64,000 nt of DNA from assembly GCA_022836615.1 (NCBI GenBank), contig MU405321.1, forward strand, positions 62,001-126,000, written 5' to 3'. The number at the start of each line of letters is the position of its first letter. Position 1 is the first letter of the stretch. Shown piece by piece: positions 32,501 to 43,701 of this stretch. The position numbers and the translations under genes were made by a program. Under the pieces are notes generated by a model. The model had not been told where the DNA came from. It did not search any database and saw nothing but the letters and a program-made list of their open reading frames with translations. This DNA comes from Annulohypoxylon bovei var. microspora (lineage: Eukaryota > Ascomycota > Sordariomycetes > Xylariales > Hypoxylaceae).

Positions 32501-35001
32501 GGCTCATCATCCTCCGTATCACTAGTGGTAGAGGAATTCTCCTCCTCGGCATCATCATCAGGATCATAAGTCATCTGTAAAGAAAGGCCATTCCCATCAG
32601 CAGAGATGAATACAACAGCCCAGCGCTCGGCACAAGGATGACATGAACCCGAGATGACCTCCGGGCCTAGGATCTGGACCATCTCGTGCATTGCTAGCCG
32701 GAGACGGTACCCGTCGTCTTCATAGTTGTTGTTAGTGTGTTTCTGCCTCGTCCCATCCGGCACGGGCGGTGAACGCCTCTGGGGGGTACCAGCTACTTGA
32801 TCTTCAAGTAGAGGCTCTCCCGAGGTAGTTCCATCACTAAAAACGGATGAAGCGCTCATACTAAGCACAGAGGCGGTGTCAAAGTTACTCCTTGACGTGC
32901 CTATCGATATCGGCTGCGAAATGGCAGAGAAGCCTGATATCGAGGGTGCGCCGGACCGAATGCTACTCGAGTGAGCAGATTGCGGCCTACGCTCCGGGTA
33001 GAGCGCATTGGAAAGTGTAACAAGGTCAGCTGGGCTGATCACCAAATAAGGATGGACCTCGACGGTTTCTCTCAGGGAAGTGATGGATCTAGCTGGAAGC
33101 AGTCTGCCAGTCCTCTGGCTTCCCGACGGCTTGAAACGGCCCATAATATTTTCAATGTGGCCTTTGATCTTGAGAGGAGTAGACACCGGCTTCTGAGGAT
33201 TTCCACTTGCAAGCATCTCCACGACGAAATGTTGGGCGAGCGTAGCAACCTGCTTGAGAATCTTCTGGCGGCCGTATTCAGTAATGTGGTATTCGGCCAT
33301 CATCCCATAACTCTCCGGGTGAATAACAACAGCAAGCAACCAACTAGAAAATATCCATTTGTATACAAACCATCTCCGGGTGGTATCAACGAGGCCGCGC
33401 GTGCTGTCCTTGATTTCCAACCGGCGGAGAATCTCATTTCCAAGTTCAATAACGCCTTCGGGAATACCTGTCGCGTCCTCGTCGTCGATGATAGCAAAGA
33501 GATCATTAACGGCACGATCGTAGAACTCCTCGGCGGCAATGCTGTCCTTGGTAGTCCAGTCGGAAAGATTAAATCTCGTTCCGTTCTGGTCCTCGGCTCG
33601 GTCGAGCAGGAACGCACCATCCTCGAGAATCTTCATTAAATACCATTCCATGTTGGCCCGTCCCGACCAATCACGCATAGCTGACCAAGCATTGAGGATC
33701 GAGATTAAGACCGGTTCACTGGTAGACTTGGTGGAGATCAAGCGAGCAAACGCAGTAGCCCAAATCCCGGTTCGCCGCTTGTCTTCGGCGCTGTCCGGGC
33801 CGGCTGAGTTAGCAAAGCAGGTGTATATGAGAGCAGAAAGAGGGTCGTGACGCTGGAAAGAAAGCAGCCGCTCAACGGCATTAGGGGTTTGCCCCGATTG
33901 TCTACTGGGGCCGCTGGAATGCCCACGTCCACCGGCACGACCGTGGTACGGTAAAACGGATTCTATTGGCTCCAATCCTTGATGAAAAGTAGTAAGAGCC
34001 TGGAGCTCTGAGGTGTTCAAGGCGCATAGTCGCGTAGCAAGATAGTCCGGATTGGTCCGGATCTGAGTAAGAAAGCTCAGGAAGGTTTCCCTGGCAGAAG
34101 CAGAAATATCATTAAGGAAGGGAACCACGGAACTGCCAGGACCAATGGTCCCGGTTGTACTGGGCGGAGGCACCAGAGTCTCGACGGACGCCACCCCTGA
34201 CGATTGCAAAGATTCCATTTCGGGCTCCAAAAGAGCATAGCGACGGGTCGCGTCGCAACTATTCCGAACATCATGGATGGCACCAAACAGATTAGCGAAA
34301 GCTCTCTTGTCATCGTTTCGGAAGCTGTCCGCCAGGTTGCGCAGCGAAGTTTCCCCGCAGCGAGTTAGTCGCGCCGAGAGGGCGGTTGAGATCAGACTTC
34401 TTTGGAGGCGAATTCGAGTGTTGGCGCACTTGCGCTCCTGGTATTTAGACAGCCGAACCAAATGGGCAAGTTCTTCAAGAGTGGTACCTTCAGCTTCGAT
34501 ATCCAAGTGTGGATTGGTATATAAAGATACATCAGCCAAGAGAGGTCGCGGAAGGGGACCGGAATCATCTTGGTCTTTCAAAATGGGATGCAATGGGCTT
34601 GAAGGAGCGGGTGGGCTAGAGGCCGGGGATGGTGATGGAGGGGGCTTCGGCGACGGCCCTATTGGTTGGTCAATTACCGGCTTCTTCGGCGCACTCGCGC
34701 CGGCGCTCGGGTTGGCGCTCGACTGCTGCTTCGAAGTCGCATCGCGAGATGTCTCGTCGCCGCCAATCTTGCGAACGGATCCTGACGACTCGCGCCGGCG
34801 GTGCCCGCTTACGGGCTTGGAGGGGCTTCGTGATCGAAATCGTCGCGGGCGCGATACTTCCGGTCGAGTCTCGGGAGAAGGGGTCGGGGAACGAGAGGAA
34901 GGATGTGTGGCGGTCGGAGACGCAGCTATAATCGAAGGCGACAAGTCAGTAACCTGACATACGGATACGGAGGTCGAGACTCTGGTTCCGGCACATCTCA
35001 T
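29569..35001 (-). CDS. large uncharacterised fungal protein with C-terminal Sel1-like repeats
   Basis: A single uninterrupted 1810-codon frame, the longest in the window. Residues 1 to about 180 are Ser/Pro/Arg-rich and disordered. A helical region follows (residues about 185-650) with LRNLADSFRNDDKRAFANLFGAI-like and KWIFSSWLLAVVIHPESYG-like segments. A Ser-rich and acidic stretch comes next, then another helical block with VIEKRKSFGNLRQ. At about 1675-1710 and 1775-1805 two Sel1/TPR-like helical repeats appear (AAKMWTIAAKEGNATAQREL; WMKEAERGGDELARTFL). I recognise no enzyme motif; Sel1 repeats usually serve as protein-binding scaffolds. The true start is uncertain: an upstream exon beginning near 35090 and spliced just before STSVSVCQ would also keep frame. 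Confidence 0.85.
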   Translation of the reverse strand: MRCAGTRVSTSVSVCQVTDLSPSIIAASPTATHPSSRSPTPSPETRPEVSRPRRFRSRSPSKPVSGHRRRESSGSVRKIGGDETSRDATSKQQSSANPSAGASAPKKPVIDQPIGPSPKPPPSPSPASSPPAPSSPLHPILKDQDDSGPLPRPLLADVSLYTNPHLDIEAEGTTLEELAHLVRLSKYQERKCANTRIRLQRSLISTALSARLTRCGETSLRNLADSFRNDDKRAFANLFGAIHDVRNSCDATRRYALLEPEMESLQSSGVASVETLVPPPSTTGTIGPGSSVVPFLNDISASARETFLSFLTQIRTNPDYLATRLCALNTSELQALTTFHQGLEPIESVLPYHGRAGGRGHSSGPSRQSGQTPNAVERLLSFQRHDPLSALIYTCFANSAGPDSAEDKRRTGIWATAFARLISTKSTSEPVLISILNAWSAMRDWSGRANMEWYLMKILEDGAFLLDRAEDQNGTRFNLSDWTTKDSIAAEEFYDRAVNDLFAIIDDEDATGIPEGVIELGNEILRRLEIKDSTRGLVDTTRRWFVYKWIFSSWLLAVVIHPESYGMMAEYHITEYGRQKILKQVATLAQHFVVEMLASGNPQKPVSTPLKIKGHIENIMGRFKPSGSQRTGRLLPARSITSLRETVEVHPYLVISPADLVTLSNALYPERRPQSAHSSSIRSGAPSISGFSAISQPISIGTSRSNFDTASVLSMSASSVFSDGTTSGEPLLEDQVAGTPQRRSPPVPDGTRQKHTNNNYEDDGYRLRLAMHEMVQILGPEVISGSCHPCAERWAVVFISADGNGLSLQMTYDPDDDAEEENSSTTSDTEDDEPDEKPELDNNYHQLRDSVLKLVEDFEIPQGLEDHGTKTTFSNRASGLKKYRSKNKIITPGRTMGSNNPFRNRCEDQKSKRAADESSLASEGKEPESEHESSVLIKMLSAASSQSRIQSDFVAAHLYWKTLQQLNALASPSLRKNGFATLLNIFSRGPRDSIRRSASAIEEYDAWLVWLKQSQERHEGHIETMMKRLKALRDKMWYVTDVHNSAPYEQTRNICSALKIMGVPRKWGTFQRNRAQLARGPAAAYIYRNESQMLDLLAATEDQGGPNKLSDAQADITSKWLEQLGIQNMCQGEERMHRFCCEVDSCVTKLVGENIVDGPVLWSSELFSRDRKVFEGPRSGGRDRESVWGDDAASIISSEHDRRYTSPTRRPGSMTRDLRNMSTFNTSQVSLDSHHRYSFSRASTALSDTFDSHDYFGASSPIHAIDSTSTFWSPFQSTMSTVSSATSRAQSPTTSVTNLSSTFSSSHPNHQPLPSHHSASRSGASVSSNETVHLRRLSEGKQRFLSELRQTLTSLLLSELGSLVFSSGSETDGWFGGLGQECIERRDAEERKTRRPSGKRDRMSKSSKQRVIEKRKSFGNLRQAGEANRADLGPERPDSACGPGNDSSATSDTMSARGKSSKKRDTPDFPYAKAYQRLLGMFAVHPNPYTKLNALLELEHLIAASLSSGGRRSRWTSRHQSASIDEDAGVPDKVDMNEPSAESPRERRAQPFQSYLFSFQPRSNKNADARSIISVKEAANTDAIAKVLRSLFKDAGIRPKTLFRDLQFINSFVSPSTLDNSLNKAFWDIVVVALSLKQDVITTMVEVADETLNYYTPSRKRPAGGDETPEMLRPKPIHSLRDAAKMWTIAAKEGNATAQRELGLFNLSNPELVERSTLPLSKPRDVFKQAVMEKFGPRSGSGIRHTPDRSRSNLGAAGPTSSGMQDAGMDGDVRSDPTLMCVAIHWMKEAERGGDELARTFLGQNEMMGL

Positions 35002-35370
35002 CTTGATATTTTTCCGCCCGACTCACGTGGAGAAGAATGTATGCAAACGGGCGATGATAGAGATCGCTGCATGGAGATCATAGTGGGCGCATGTGAGGAT
35101 ATTCGAAAGTACGCCTCCTTCACCCCAGCACGACCAGCAACACCCCCCAGAAAAGAGAGCTGCTAGGTAGCCACGGTGTAAACGATTACTCGATCGTCGT
35201 TTAAGTTGTCGATATGCTTCTAGAATTTGTCATCTAGACATGAAGCAGTAAAAAGGTTTGTTGTGGCTTGGTATAAGTGAGAGCAGATTTGTCGCCGGAT
35301 GTTGCGCGGATAGCTCAAGTGGGTTAAGCGTGGGTTTAAGCGTAGGTCAAGTCGGGTAAAGATTAGGAAA

Positions 35371-35426
35371 GGTATGGATGTATATGGATGGTATGGATGG
35401 ATGGATAGTATGGATGTACGGAAGTA
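35371..35426. repeat. TATGGATG simple repeat
   Basis: Repeated TATGGATG/GGATGGAT units with slight variation, upstream of the 1810-residue gene. Confidence 0.8.
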
Positions 35427-35795
35427 TGTATATGGTATGTGTAGTCAAGTATGTAAGGTACCTAAGATAGGTTGGTAGGGTGGTATGGACCGTAGGGTAG
35501 AGGTTGGGCTTCAAGTAGTAAGAATATAATTAGATAATGACGGAGACGGAGAGCTTTCGGCAAGGGTCTATAATCGATACTAGCCAGTCTATAAGCTAGT
35601 CCCGTCGCGGTCGCAGTTCGGCTGATCCCAGATCAACAGGTCAAAAAGTGAGTGTAATTATTGGGTAGCGTGAGCTGTATAAGCAAGCATCCTCGGTAGA
35701 TAATGGCAAGATATAGGATATGGTAGATATATGTCAATAAATAAATAATAATTCTCAGCTCTTCTCTTCAGCCACTTCACTACTGGTTTTTCCCC

Positions 35796-35819
35796 TTCGT
35801 TCGTTCGTTCGTTCGTTCG
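35796..35819. repeat. (TTCG)6 microsatellite
   Basis: Six perfect TTCG tetranucleotides. Confidence 0.9.
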
Positions 35820-37054
35820 TTATCGTTTGATTAACGCTGTTTGTTTTGTTGCCTCATCGGCTCCGGCAACCCGGTATATAGTAAGTATATAATTCGGAGA
35901 AGTAGGGTTAGATGGCGTATCCCCACTGGACAGTTGGGATGATATAATAGTGTAGCAGTAGACAGATATGAAGAGGGATAGGAAATGCAGAGAGACAGGC
36001 AGAAAAGAAAAGAGTGTGTGAGGGAGAGGGAGAGAATATGCAGACAACACCCAGCAGTTGCAGAAGAGACAGATGATGTGTGATGTGTCTTGCCGACTCT
36101 ACTTCTTTTGGCTGTCGACCTTAGATAGAAACCTTGTAAACCTTGTCCAGCTGTCGAAGCATCCAGTTACACAACAGCATTTAGTTGTCGCACTGTCGTT
36201 GGCCGACGTGGGGTAAGAACGAGACCGCTTAGTACCGCTTAGTACGGTTTTAGTACGGTTTACCTATGCCACTTGTTTACTGTGTACTACGAAATACCAC
36301 GAAATACCACGAAGAAGGAGCGGCATTGGGAAGCGACATTAGAACATTGAAGAGAATGGCGGTGGTAGGTGCCACAAGCTAATTCGCGCGGGAGCGGTAA
36401 CGACTTACATAGAAAATATCTCCACTATCGTGGCGTCGTAGTTACCTACCTAGGTACGGTAGGTACGGTAGGTACACCTGATAGAATTGCCGCAATCCAT
36501 CCGTGTCAACTTTCGTACAGTACCCCGGGACTTCTCCACACGGAGCCCTAGTCCACCCCTCCTTTTTTCTTCTTCTTCCTTTTCCCACCGCCAGCCCCCA
36601 TTGACATTGCCCCCCTCCGATGTTTGCCAAACATCAAAGATTGAGTCAACCAGTTAGTCGACCAACCAGAGTCGAGAATAATCTAGTCCCTCATTTGGCG
36701 AGTGTACAACACACAGGAAGGCGACCATTATGACGATACAACAACACCATGCACACTCTGTCAAGGAGGCGAAAAGTTGAGGCCCTATTACTGGACAAAT
36801 CCGGATAAGCCCTAGCAATACGGAAATAATCGTGTCGTTGTTAAGATTACAGATGCCAGATTAACCTACCTGTGGGATTGAGTCCAAGTACTCGGTTTTT
36901 TTCCTCGTTTTTCTCTTCGTTAACTATACTATCCCATATTCGCCTTATCTCAGCTTTCCCCAACGTTACCCCCCTGTTCATGTCATACTGCACACAATAA
37001 CACATATGTGAACGCGAAGCATAGAGCTCGAAGTCGAGTCTTTCGCCCCGCGGT

Positions 37055-37085
37055 TACAGGCTACAAGCTACAAGCTACAGGCTAC
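37055..37085. repeat. short tandem repeat TACARGC
   Basis: Four tandem variants of TACAGGC/TACAAGC in a GC-moderate intergenic stretch. Confidence 0.75.
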
Positions 37086-38540
37086 ACACCGGAAGAGAAA
37101 GATAATAATATTCCCCTCCTCTTCTCTGCTCTCCAATTTCATACCTACAGATAACATCCTCTCATCATGATTGTCATTCTTCGGCTCTTCACATCGGACA
37201 ACAATGCGCAAACGGCGCAAATAAAAGGGGGGGCCCATATCCAATGACCCAAACATATATCGACAAGCAAGCCTTCCAAGAAAATAACCGATCCCTCTCC
37301 CTATCCTAAGAGGGACGGAAAACGGAGGGAAGAGAAATAGAAAATCCAGAAAGTTCCTCTTCTCGTCAGGCTTGACGAGGTATCATCCAGAAAAGGTACG
37401 CTTCGCATGACGGGATGCAGGAATCCATCATCTCACTCAGCCAGCATATACAAACTTTCCGCCATTTGCCCAGTTCCCGGCGGTAGTGGCCGGTAGGATA
37501 GCCCTGTCGCCTAGTATGGCCCGGTATAGACCAGTATAGCCCCAGTGGCAGAAAACGGCTCTCGGCTGGGGGTGGTAGGCGAGGGTCGATGAGGGACACG
37601 ATGAGTTGGCCTTGCATATTGCATTGCTAAGCTTCTTCGCCTTCCATGCCTTTTAAATTCCATCTTACCCAAATCGTCGCTCTGCCCTGGCAGTCCAAGG
37701 CTGCATCGCCCGACGCGGCGGTCAACGGTGCAGATCCCGTCGTAGCCTTTTGGATTATTTCCCGCCGGCGGCTCGCTAATTAAAAAAAGAGAAGATATGT
37801 CTTGCTAACCTACAACGGTCGAGAGGAGCCCTTGGAGACCTGCATCTTGCCCAATCCCCATCGTCCACGCGAGACGGATGCCTGTCGACTCCTGCCAACG
37901 CATCCAATTGCCTCCTGCATGCCCACATATTCCATTTAACGCGTCCACGACGCCCGCTCTAATTTTTTTCTTTTATGTGCTTCTCTTCTTCCTTATTCTA
38001 GACCAATCGTCTTCGCTCTCCTTTCTCAAAATCTTCGCGACGGTTGGCTAGGAATACTAATAGTACGTCGCGGCCTATTCGTGCCCTGCCCTCCGAACCA
38101 TTGGACACAACTGCAATGCATGATGACCAGCGGCTGATTAACTCGATATCGGGCAACCAAAAAGGTTTCAGGCATAGTCGTGTCGAGGGTTCCCAATGTA
38201 GCCCAACCAAATCCCACCCACGATCCTTCCTAGTCTGGAAACACGCGATACCAATCTATTCAGGTATCCGATTCCCCTTTCAGCCTTGTACAGATCTCAT
38301 TGATGCACGTCAGTCGCACCATCCTAGTTTCTAGTGGAGCCTCATGAGAACGCGTTCGTCTGAGCTTAGATCCTGCTATAGAAGATTTCGAGTGGGTATA
38401 CTGGAGATATATTGGAGATATACTGTATAGATCCAAACCACCAACCACTGCGAAGGAAATCTGGTATACGCGCCCCAGATTGGTAATGGGGTTCCAAGGT
38501 TCCTAGGTCCATCCAGTCACATAGGTGGGGTATACTGCCA

Positions 38541-38570
38541 TATAGTCGCGTATAGTCGCGTATAGTCGCA
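38541..38570. repeat. TATAGTCGCG x3 tandem repeat
   Basis: Three adjacent copies of the 10-base unit TATAGTCGCG, the last ending CA instead of CG. Confidence 0.85.
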
Positions 38571-40780
38571 GGTTCGTCCATAGTATAGTCTTTTTTTCCA
38601 AGATCGGACCACGGCTTCCTACAGACAACGTCAACTTGAAGTAGCACCATCAGCTCATAGAAGCCAGTCATCGCTGTACAACATGGCAGGTCCCTCTTAC
38701 GGGCCGTTACAGACGTGTTCAGAAGCAAATGTGTAAGTATCAACGTTCAAGGACCGACGTGCCGGAAAGCTGCAAAGTGGGACTATCTACCTGCCTAACT
38801 GAGAGCTCAACTCTCATTTTTGACTCTTCGAGCCCACAGTACCCCGATCGTATAGATCCGGGAGATGTCCACAATCCCCAATTACACGAGAAGCTCCAAG
38901 CCGAACCGGCCGAGTGTCTTCTGTGATTCAACAACACGATATATACACACCCGGGATCCGTTGCGAGCTTCTGGTGTTGTCACGGCGCATACCAAGGCAA
39001 ACCTATAGACTTTAAATAAATTAGAAATGAGAGCTTTCGGGCATAATATAATTATATGCGTACCCCGTACTGCAGCCCCTGACAAATATCAACTTGACTT
39101 ACACGTATCCTCTTATCCGCCCGCTTCGGTTGCCAAAGTCGATTTGTCCATTCGTACATAGCCTGCCTTAGGTAGGTACGGTATCCGCTGGCTTGTACGA
39201 GTCAATCGTGAAACTCTAAGCTTCTCTCCTCTTCCACATGGAACATGTAACCAACCGCTGTCAGTCCGAGGTTGTGTCACGTTGTCAAATATTGAAGTAT
39301 AATTCAGGTATTAAGGGTGGAATATGGGTCTAGATACATGTTTAGTTCGTTCTAGTTGTATCATAGAACATTATCTCATAGGATACCTAGGTATTGGGCA
39401 AACATAGGAGTATCGTTTGTAAGCATAACACTCACCGAACTACGAATAGTTGTAAACATCGTCTAATCAACCACGGTTTCTGTCTGTTACTCCCCGCAAG
39501 ACCGTAACGGGAAAGCTGTTCACCCAAAACGGAACATTCGACCACTCAGCTATGGATCACTCTCTAACATAGCTAGGTGACATGTACAAAGGTCCCTTGC
39601 CTCAGACGGATTGTCTCGGTGGGCCTCCTTGAGCTGTACTCGCCCCGTATTCCGGACCCAGGCTAACTGCTGCTGCTGCATCATGCGAACCACCGGGGAC
39701 GGAGTGGAGAGTCCGTCCACGCGCCAAGCCGGTGGCTGCTGTCAGGGACTTCGACGTATTCGGGAATGGGGAGACGGATTTTCGAATTCTCATGCTGCGA
39801 GTCCGTATCTAAAATCGAAATCCGTATTATCGCGAGGCCAGGGGGGGGGCCGCCCGAGGCAGGCAGCGTTTCTGGAATTTCGGGTATTTTGGGGCCCCTT
39901 GCGCAGCCGCCTTGTGATGGATATATCTACTGGAGCCACATCATCACGCCGTGAAGAGTCACTGCTCAGGAGAGCGACTTGTGTGGGCGACCGAGGCTTA
40001 CTGCCTCGTGTCCGGTGCGATCACTCGCAGCCTGTGTTATATTGGTGACTCTCCAAACCTGCTTCGTTGCTGGATAGGGGCTATGGGGTTTAGGGGTCCA
40101 TTGAAGACACTTGCAAATATGTAGTCATATTTCCTCAAGTGCCAGGTAGTCTCACGTAAATTTGCAAGTGCAGTATTCAACTGCAATTGGTGAACCTCAC
40201 CTCCTTATCTGGTCGTCGAACAATTTTTCCAAGTTTATCTAGCACTTGGTGGCATGGTCAGTCACCAAGGGGCTTCGCCATCAAACACATAATAGGGCCA
40301 ATCATTAACTAGTTGATGTTTACAACAATTCTAACAACACGGCTGTATCCAACTGAGAAGGTACATCTCTAGTATTAAGAATAGGGGGTGTTAGTTTAAT
40401 AGGAAAACTTCCACGGCATTGTCCTGTAAACGTCGATGTCCTGAACTAAAGGCTGAGGCCACACTACACGAGGCTTAGCTTTAACTTGACGCGGCAGAAA
40501 CTTATAGTCTATGACTGGCTGTAGTTGCATATTATCTAGCTACGTTTATATAGCTCAAACATTTATTAGCCTAAAGTCTAGATGGTTCTTATATACAATA
40601 TTTACTATAAACGTTAAACTATTAAAACAACCATTATTAATATTAATAACTCTAACTGTATCTTATAACTGCTTATAATAGTTAAAGTTCAATTCAATGT
40701 GTTCAAATTGTGATATCTATATTGATCGTTAATTTAAAAATAACCCTTTAAACTCAGGGATGATATTTTTTTTATATCTG

Positions 40781-40922
40781 CTTGCTGTGGCGTAACTATA
40801 CGATTTATTCAAATGTTTGCTATTAGTTATCCCATTGTACGAGAACATACCTATTATGGCAAGAATGGCTGAAATTCATCTTGATTACGATTTGAGACTA
40901 TTGCTTGCTGGGGCGTAACTAG
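40781..40922. repeat. short direct repeat GCTTGCTGKGGCGTAACTA in AT-rich DNA
   Basis: Two copies of about 19 bases lie some 120 bases apart in otherwise AT-rich sequence. They may be the more GC-rich survivors of a decayed repeat element. Confidence 0.5.
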
Positions 40923-41304
40923 TTTGGTTAGATAGGTACCTATGTGATTTATAAACTCGAGTAGTTTTGTATTATAACCTCTTGATAGTTAGGGGTAACT
41001 ATATTCTTTTCGGAGATATATTAGTCATTTTCTATACAATATGAGATTTCGGAACTCTTCTACTATTGCCGCTATGTAGAAACCAATACTTCTGGTAGTA
41101 ATTATTGCTCATCAAGGTTAGGATAAGGTCTTCGATCCCGTATCGTAGCAAGCCTCCTCGAGCTTGAATAATACGAGTCACCCTTTCATGCACGTACATG
41201 ACAGCAAAGGCTTAATTGCGTGTATTATCAAAAGCTTTTTATTATCCTCCGATCATCGAGACCCTATTGAATCTTACGTCGAGTCTTCCTAGGTAGGTGC
41301 CTAT

Positions 41305-43290
41305 CTATTTGTTTTTGCCCGTTGGGATGCAGAACAACACAATCTTCTTCTCGCTGCCCTCGTCGTATCCCTTGTCTACGCGGTAGTATCCTCTTCGCTC
41401 TAGCTGGATAATATCATCTTTCTTAAGCTTTGCCACGCCCTCGTCGCAGAATGCTTCCTCCATTGTGGCCGTCACGGGGGTCAGGAACTTCTCCAAGTCG
41501 TCATCTTCCTCAAGCTTGTCCTTGGTAATTAGGTAGTCGAAGTCCCAGAGTTCTGCGTCGATGAGCTTCTGTCCCTGCGTCGAGAGCCAGGTCACCTTCT
41601 TGTCTGTGGTGCGAACGTCTCCCTTCAGATTCAACTCGGCGCTGAAACCGAGACTGCCGAGCGGATTACCTCTTACAAACGCGTTGCCCCATTGCATCAA
41701 GGTGATCTCCTCGCCGTCCTTGAACAACTTGGCGTCGGCTTCATCTAATATCAATTCCTTGCTAAAGGCTACCTTCTTCATTCCGACGTTAGGGTCCTTG
41801 GGGTGGAGCGGCTTGTCCTCGGTACGTGGCTCCGCAGGCGCATCGTCTCCCGTGACAGCCACCTTGACGTGGTCCTTCTTGAGAATGGCGGTGTGTCGTG
41901 GCGCAACCGGGTCAACAATCTTTTTGTTGGTAGCCCAGAAACTAGCCCAGTCCATGGATACGACATTTCTGGACGGACCCTGTCTCAGAATGAAATCGCG
42001 AAGCGCAGGGATTGTCATTCCTCGTCTTCGGATACCTCGAATCGTGGGCATCCGTGGGTCATCCCAACCCCAGACTCGGCCAGCATCGACCAGTTTCGCC
42101 AACTTTCTCTTCGAAAGGAAAGTTCGGATAAAATTCATACGAGCAAAGTCCCACATGTATACTTGGCGCAACTTCAGCGTGTCGAGGAACCATTGGAATT
42201 GAGGATTTCGATCGGTATATTCGGTCGACCTCAAGGCATGCGTGACACCCTCCAAGCTGTCGACGACAGGGCATGCGAGATCGTAGGTAGGGTAAATCTT
42301 CCACTTAGTACCTGTCCGATGGTGGGGGTCGTTGATGTTGCATCTGTAGATGACGGGATCGCGCATTGCCTTGTTCGGGTTGTCGACGGAGATCTTCGCA
42401 CGGATACAGTTCTTCAACCCCTCCTCCGTACCATTCTTCATCTCATCGAAAATTCGCAGGTTCTCCTCGACCGTCCGGTCTCGTCTCTTGGATGCGATCC
42501 CCCTTCCTCGCTCGTCACGCATGGTCTCTACGTCCGTGTCATCGGAATATGCCTGGCTGGCCTTGATAAGGCCGAGACAGGTATCGTAGAGGTGGTCGAA
42601 GTAATCTGAGGTATATGTGACAACATCGGGCTTAACCCCCATAAGAGCAAGGTCCTCGATGATGGCATCCTGGTATTCCTCCTTCTCTTTGCTCGGATTA
42701 GTATCGTCAAGTCTTAGGCGGAGCGTGCCGTTGTACGCTTGGTGGGCGAAGTAATCGCTAAGCAAGGCGGCTTTGGCGTGTCCGATGTGAAGGTATCCTC
42801 TACGCTCATGTTAGAAAGATGCTGATGTTTATATTCGCGATAGTCGAATCAATAATGAACAATGAATAATGAGTAATGAGAAATGGGCAATGGGCTCTTA
42901 CGAGGGCTCAGGGAGAAATCGAGTTACAACTCCCTTACCAGTATCCTGTAAGGCTAAGTTGTAACTTGCTCCGGCTCGACTAGCTTCCTGGACCTTGGTT
43001 TTACGCGCATCGTCGGCAGCCTTGACTTCGGCCTGGATCTCCGGATGGGTTTGTTCGACGTAGGTGAACCATCGGTGGAGGTTGGCGTAGGATCCTTTGC
43101 GAACGAAAGAGACAGCCACGCGATTGCTCTTGATGGCGATCCAAACCTTGGCGTCAATATCACTTAGAGAATAACCGGCAAGGTAAGTTCTTAGAGTCAA
43201 ATGCTTCTCGATTCGGATGAGGTGGGGTTCGATGGACTTAAAGTCTCCTCCTAGAGAGGTCGACACGGCGACAAGTTCGTCTGCCTTCAT
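41305..43290 (-). CDS. glutamyl-tRNA synthetase, cytosolic (class I)
   Basis: Two exons (43290-42902, 42799-41305) give 627 residues. The N-terminal 130 residues form a GST-like domain, as in eukaryotic GluRS. The splice junction creates the class I signature HIGH at 134-137 (YLHIGHAKAAL). The Rossmann fold continues with RLDDTNPSKE, and the second ATP motif, LSKRKL, lies near 358-363. The C-terminal part is the beta-barrel anticodon-binding region of the eukaryotic/archaeal GlnRS-GluRS type. The enzyme charges tRNA-Glu in the cytosol. Its intron contains an AATGA-rich simple repeat (42848-42892). It is divergent from the mitochondrial L1 gene across a 411-base promoter. Confidence 0.94.
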
Positions 43291-43701
43291 GTTGCCGATT
43301 TTGAACTATCCTCAAAGTTGTGTGAAGATTCTTCCTGGAAGTGGTGAATGTTATATGTTATATTATGTTAAGAGCCAAATTGGAGTGAATTGAGTCAACA
43401 ACCATACGACCGATTTCGTGGCGGGGTCACCCCACTAACCGCGTTACACAGAAAAGTTAGAAAAAAGCTCTAGGATTATCGGCGGGGTTCTAACATTTCA
43501 TGTATGTACCTATGTACACAGGTACCAATTGGATAGAGATAAGATAACGGATGTGGCTGTATTATGTACTGCAAGGCATTTTTGCTAAGGCTGAATGTGG
43601 CTAAATTGATTTTCACCCTTGGATCTTTACCCTTGTCCTAAAATTCATGTTCCGAATATTGTTTTATATCCAACAACTACCAGTTGCCACACGACACTAC
43701 G
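43291..43701. promoter_or_regulatory. bidirectional promoter, GluRS / mitochondrial L1
   Basis: A 411-base gap between divergent starts of two translation genes. No clear TATA is seen near either start. Shared regulation is inference. Confidence 0.5.

Larger units (their letters stand above)
35002..41304. other. 6.3-kb gene-poor region with simple repeats
   Basis: No coding region I can support. The first kilobase should contain the leader and promoter of the 1810-residue gene and is rich in GGAT-type simple repeats. From about 40500 to 41060 the DNA becomes AT-rich, like decayed transposon sequence. Several small tandem repeats are listed separately. Confidence 0.45.

Noticed and set aside
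32971..33639. 222-codon plus-strand frame
   Set aside because: Antisense shadow of the same large gene.
34277..34957. 226-codon plus-strand frame
   Set aside because: It lies antisense to the large Sel1-repeat gene, whose minus-strand frame is continuous for 1810 codons. The product has no recognisable domain.
35371..35426. Possible CRISPR-like or satellite array
   Set aside because: Only a short GGAT-type microsatellite with no spacers; the organism is a fungus and no array with regular spacers exists in the window.
41803..42609. 268-codon plus-strand frame
   Set aside because: Antisense to the GluRS gene, which has clear HIGH and LSKRKL motifs; the antisense product looks random.
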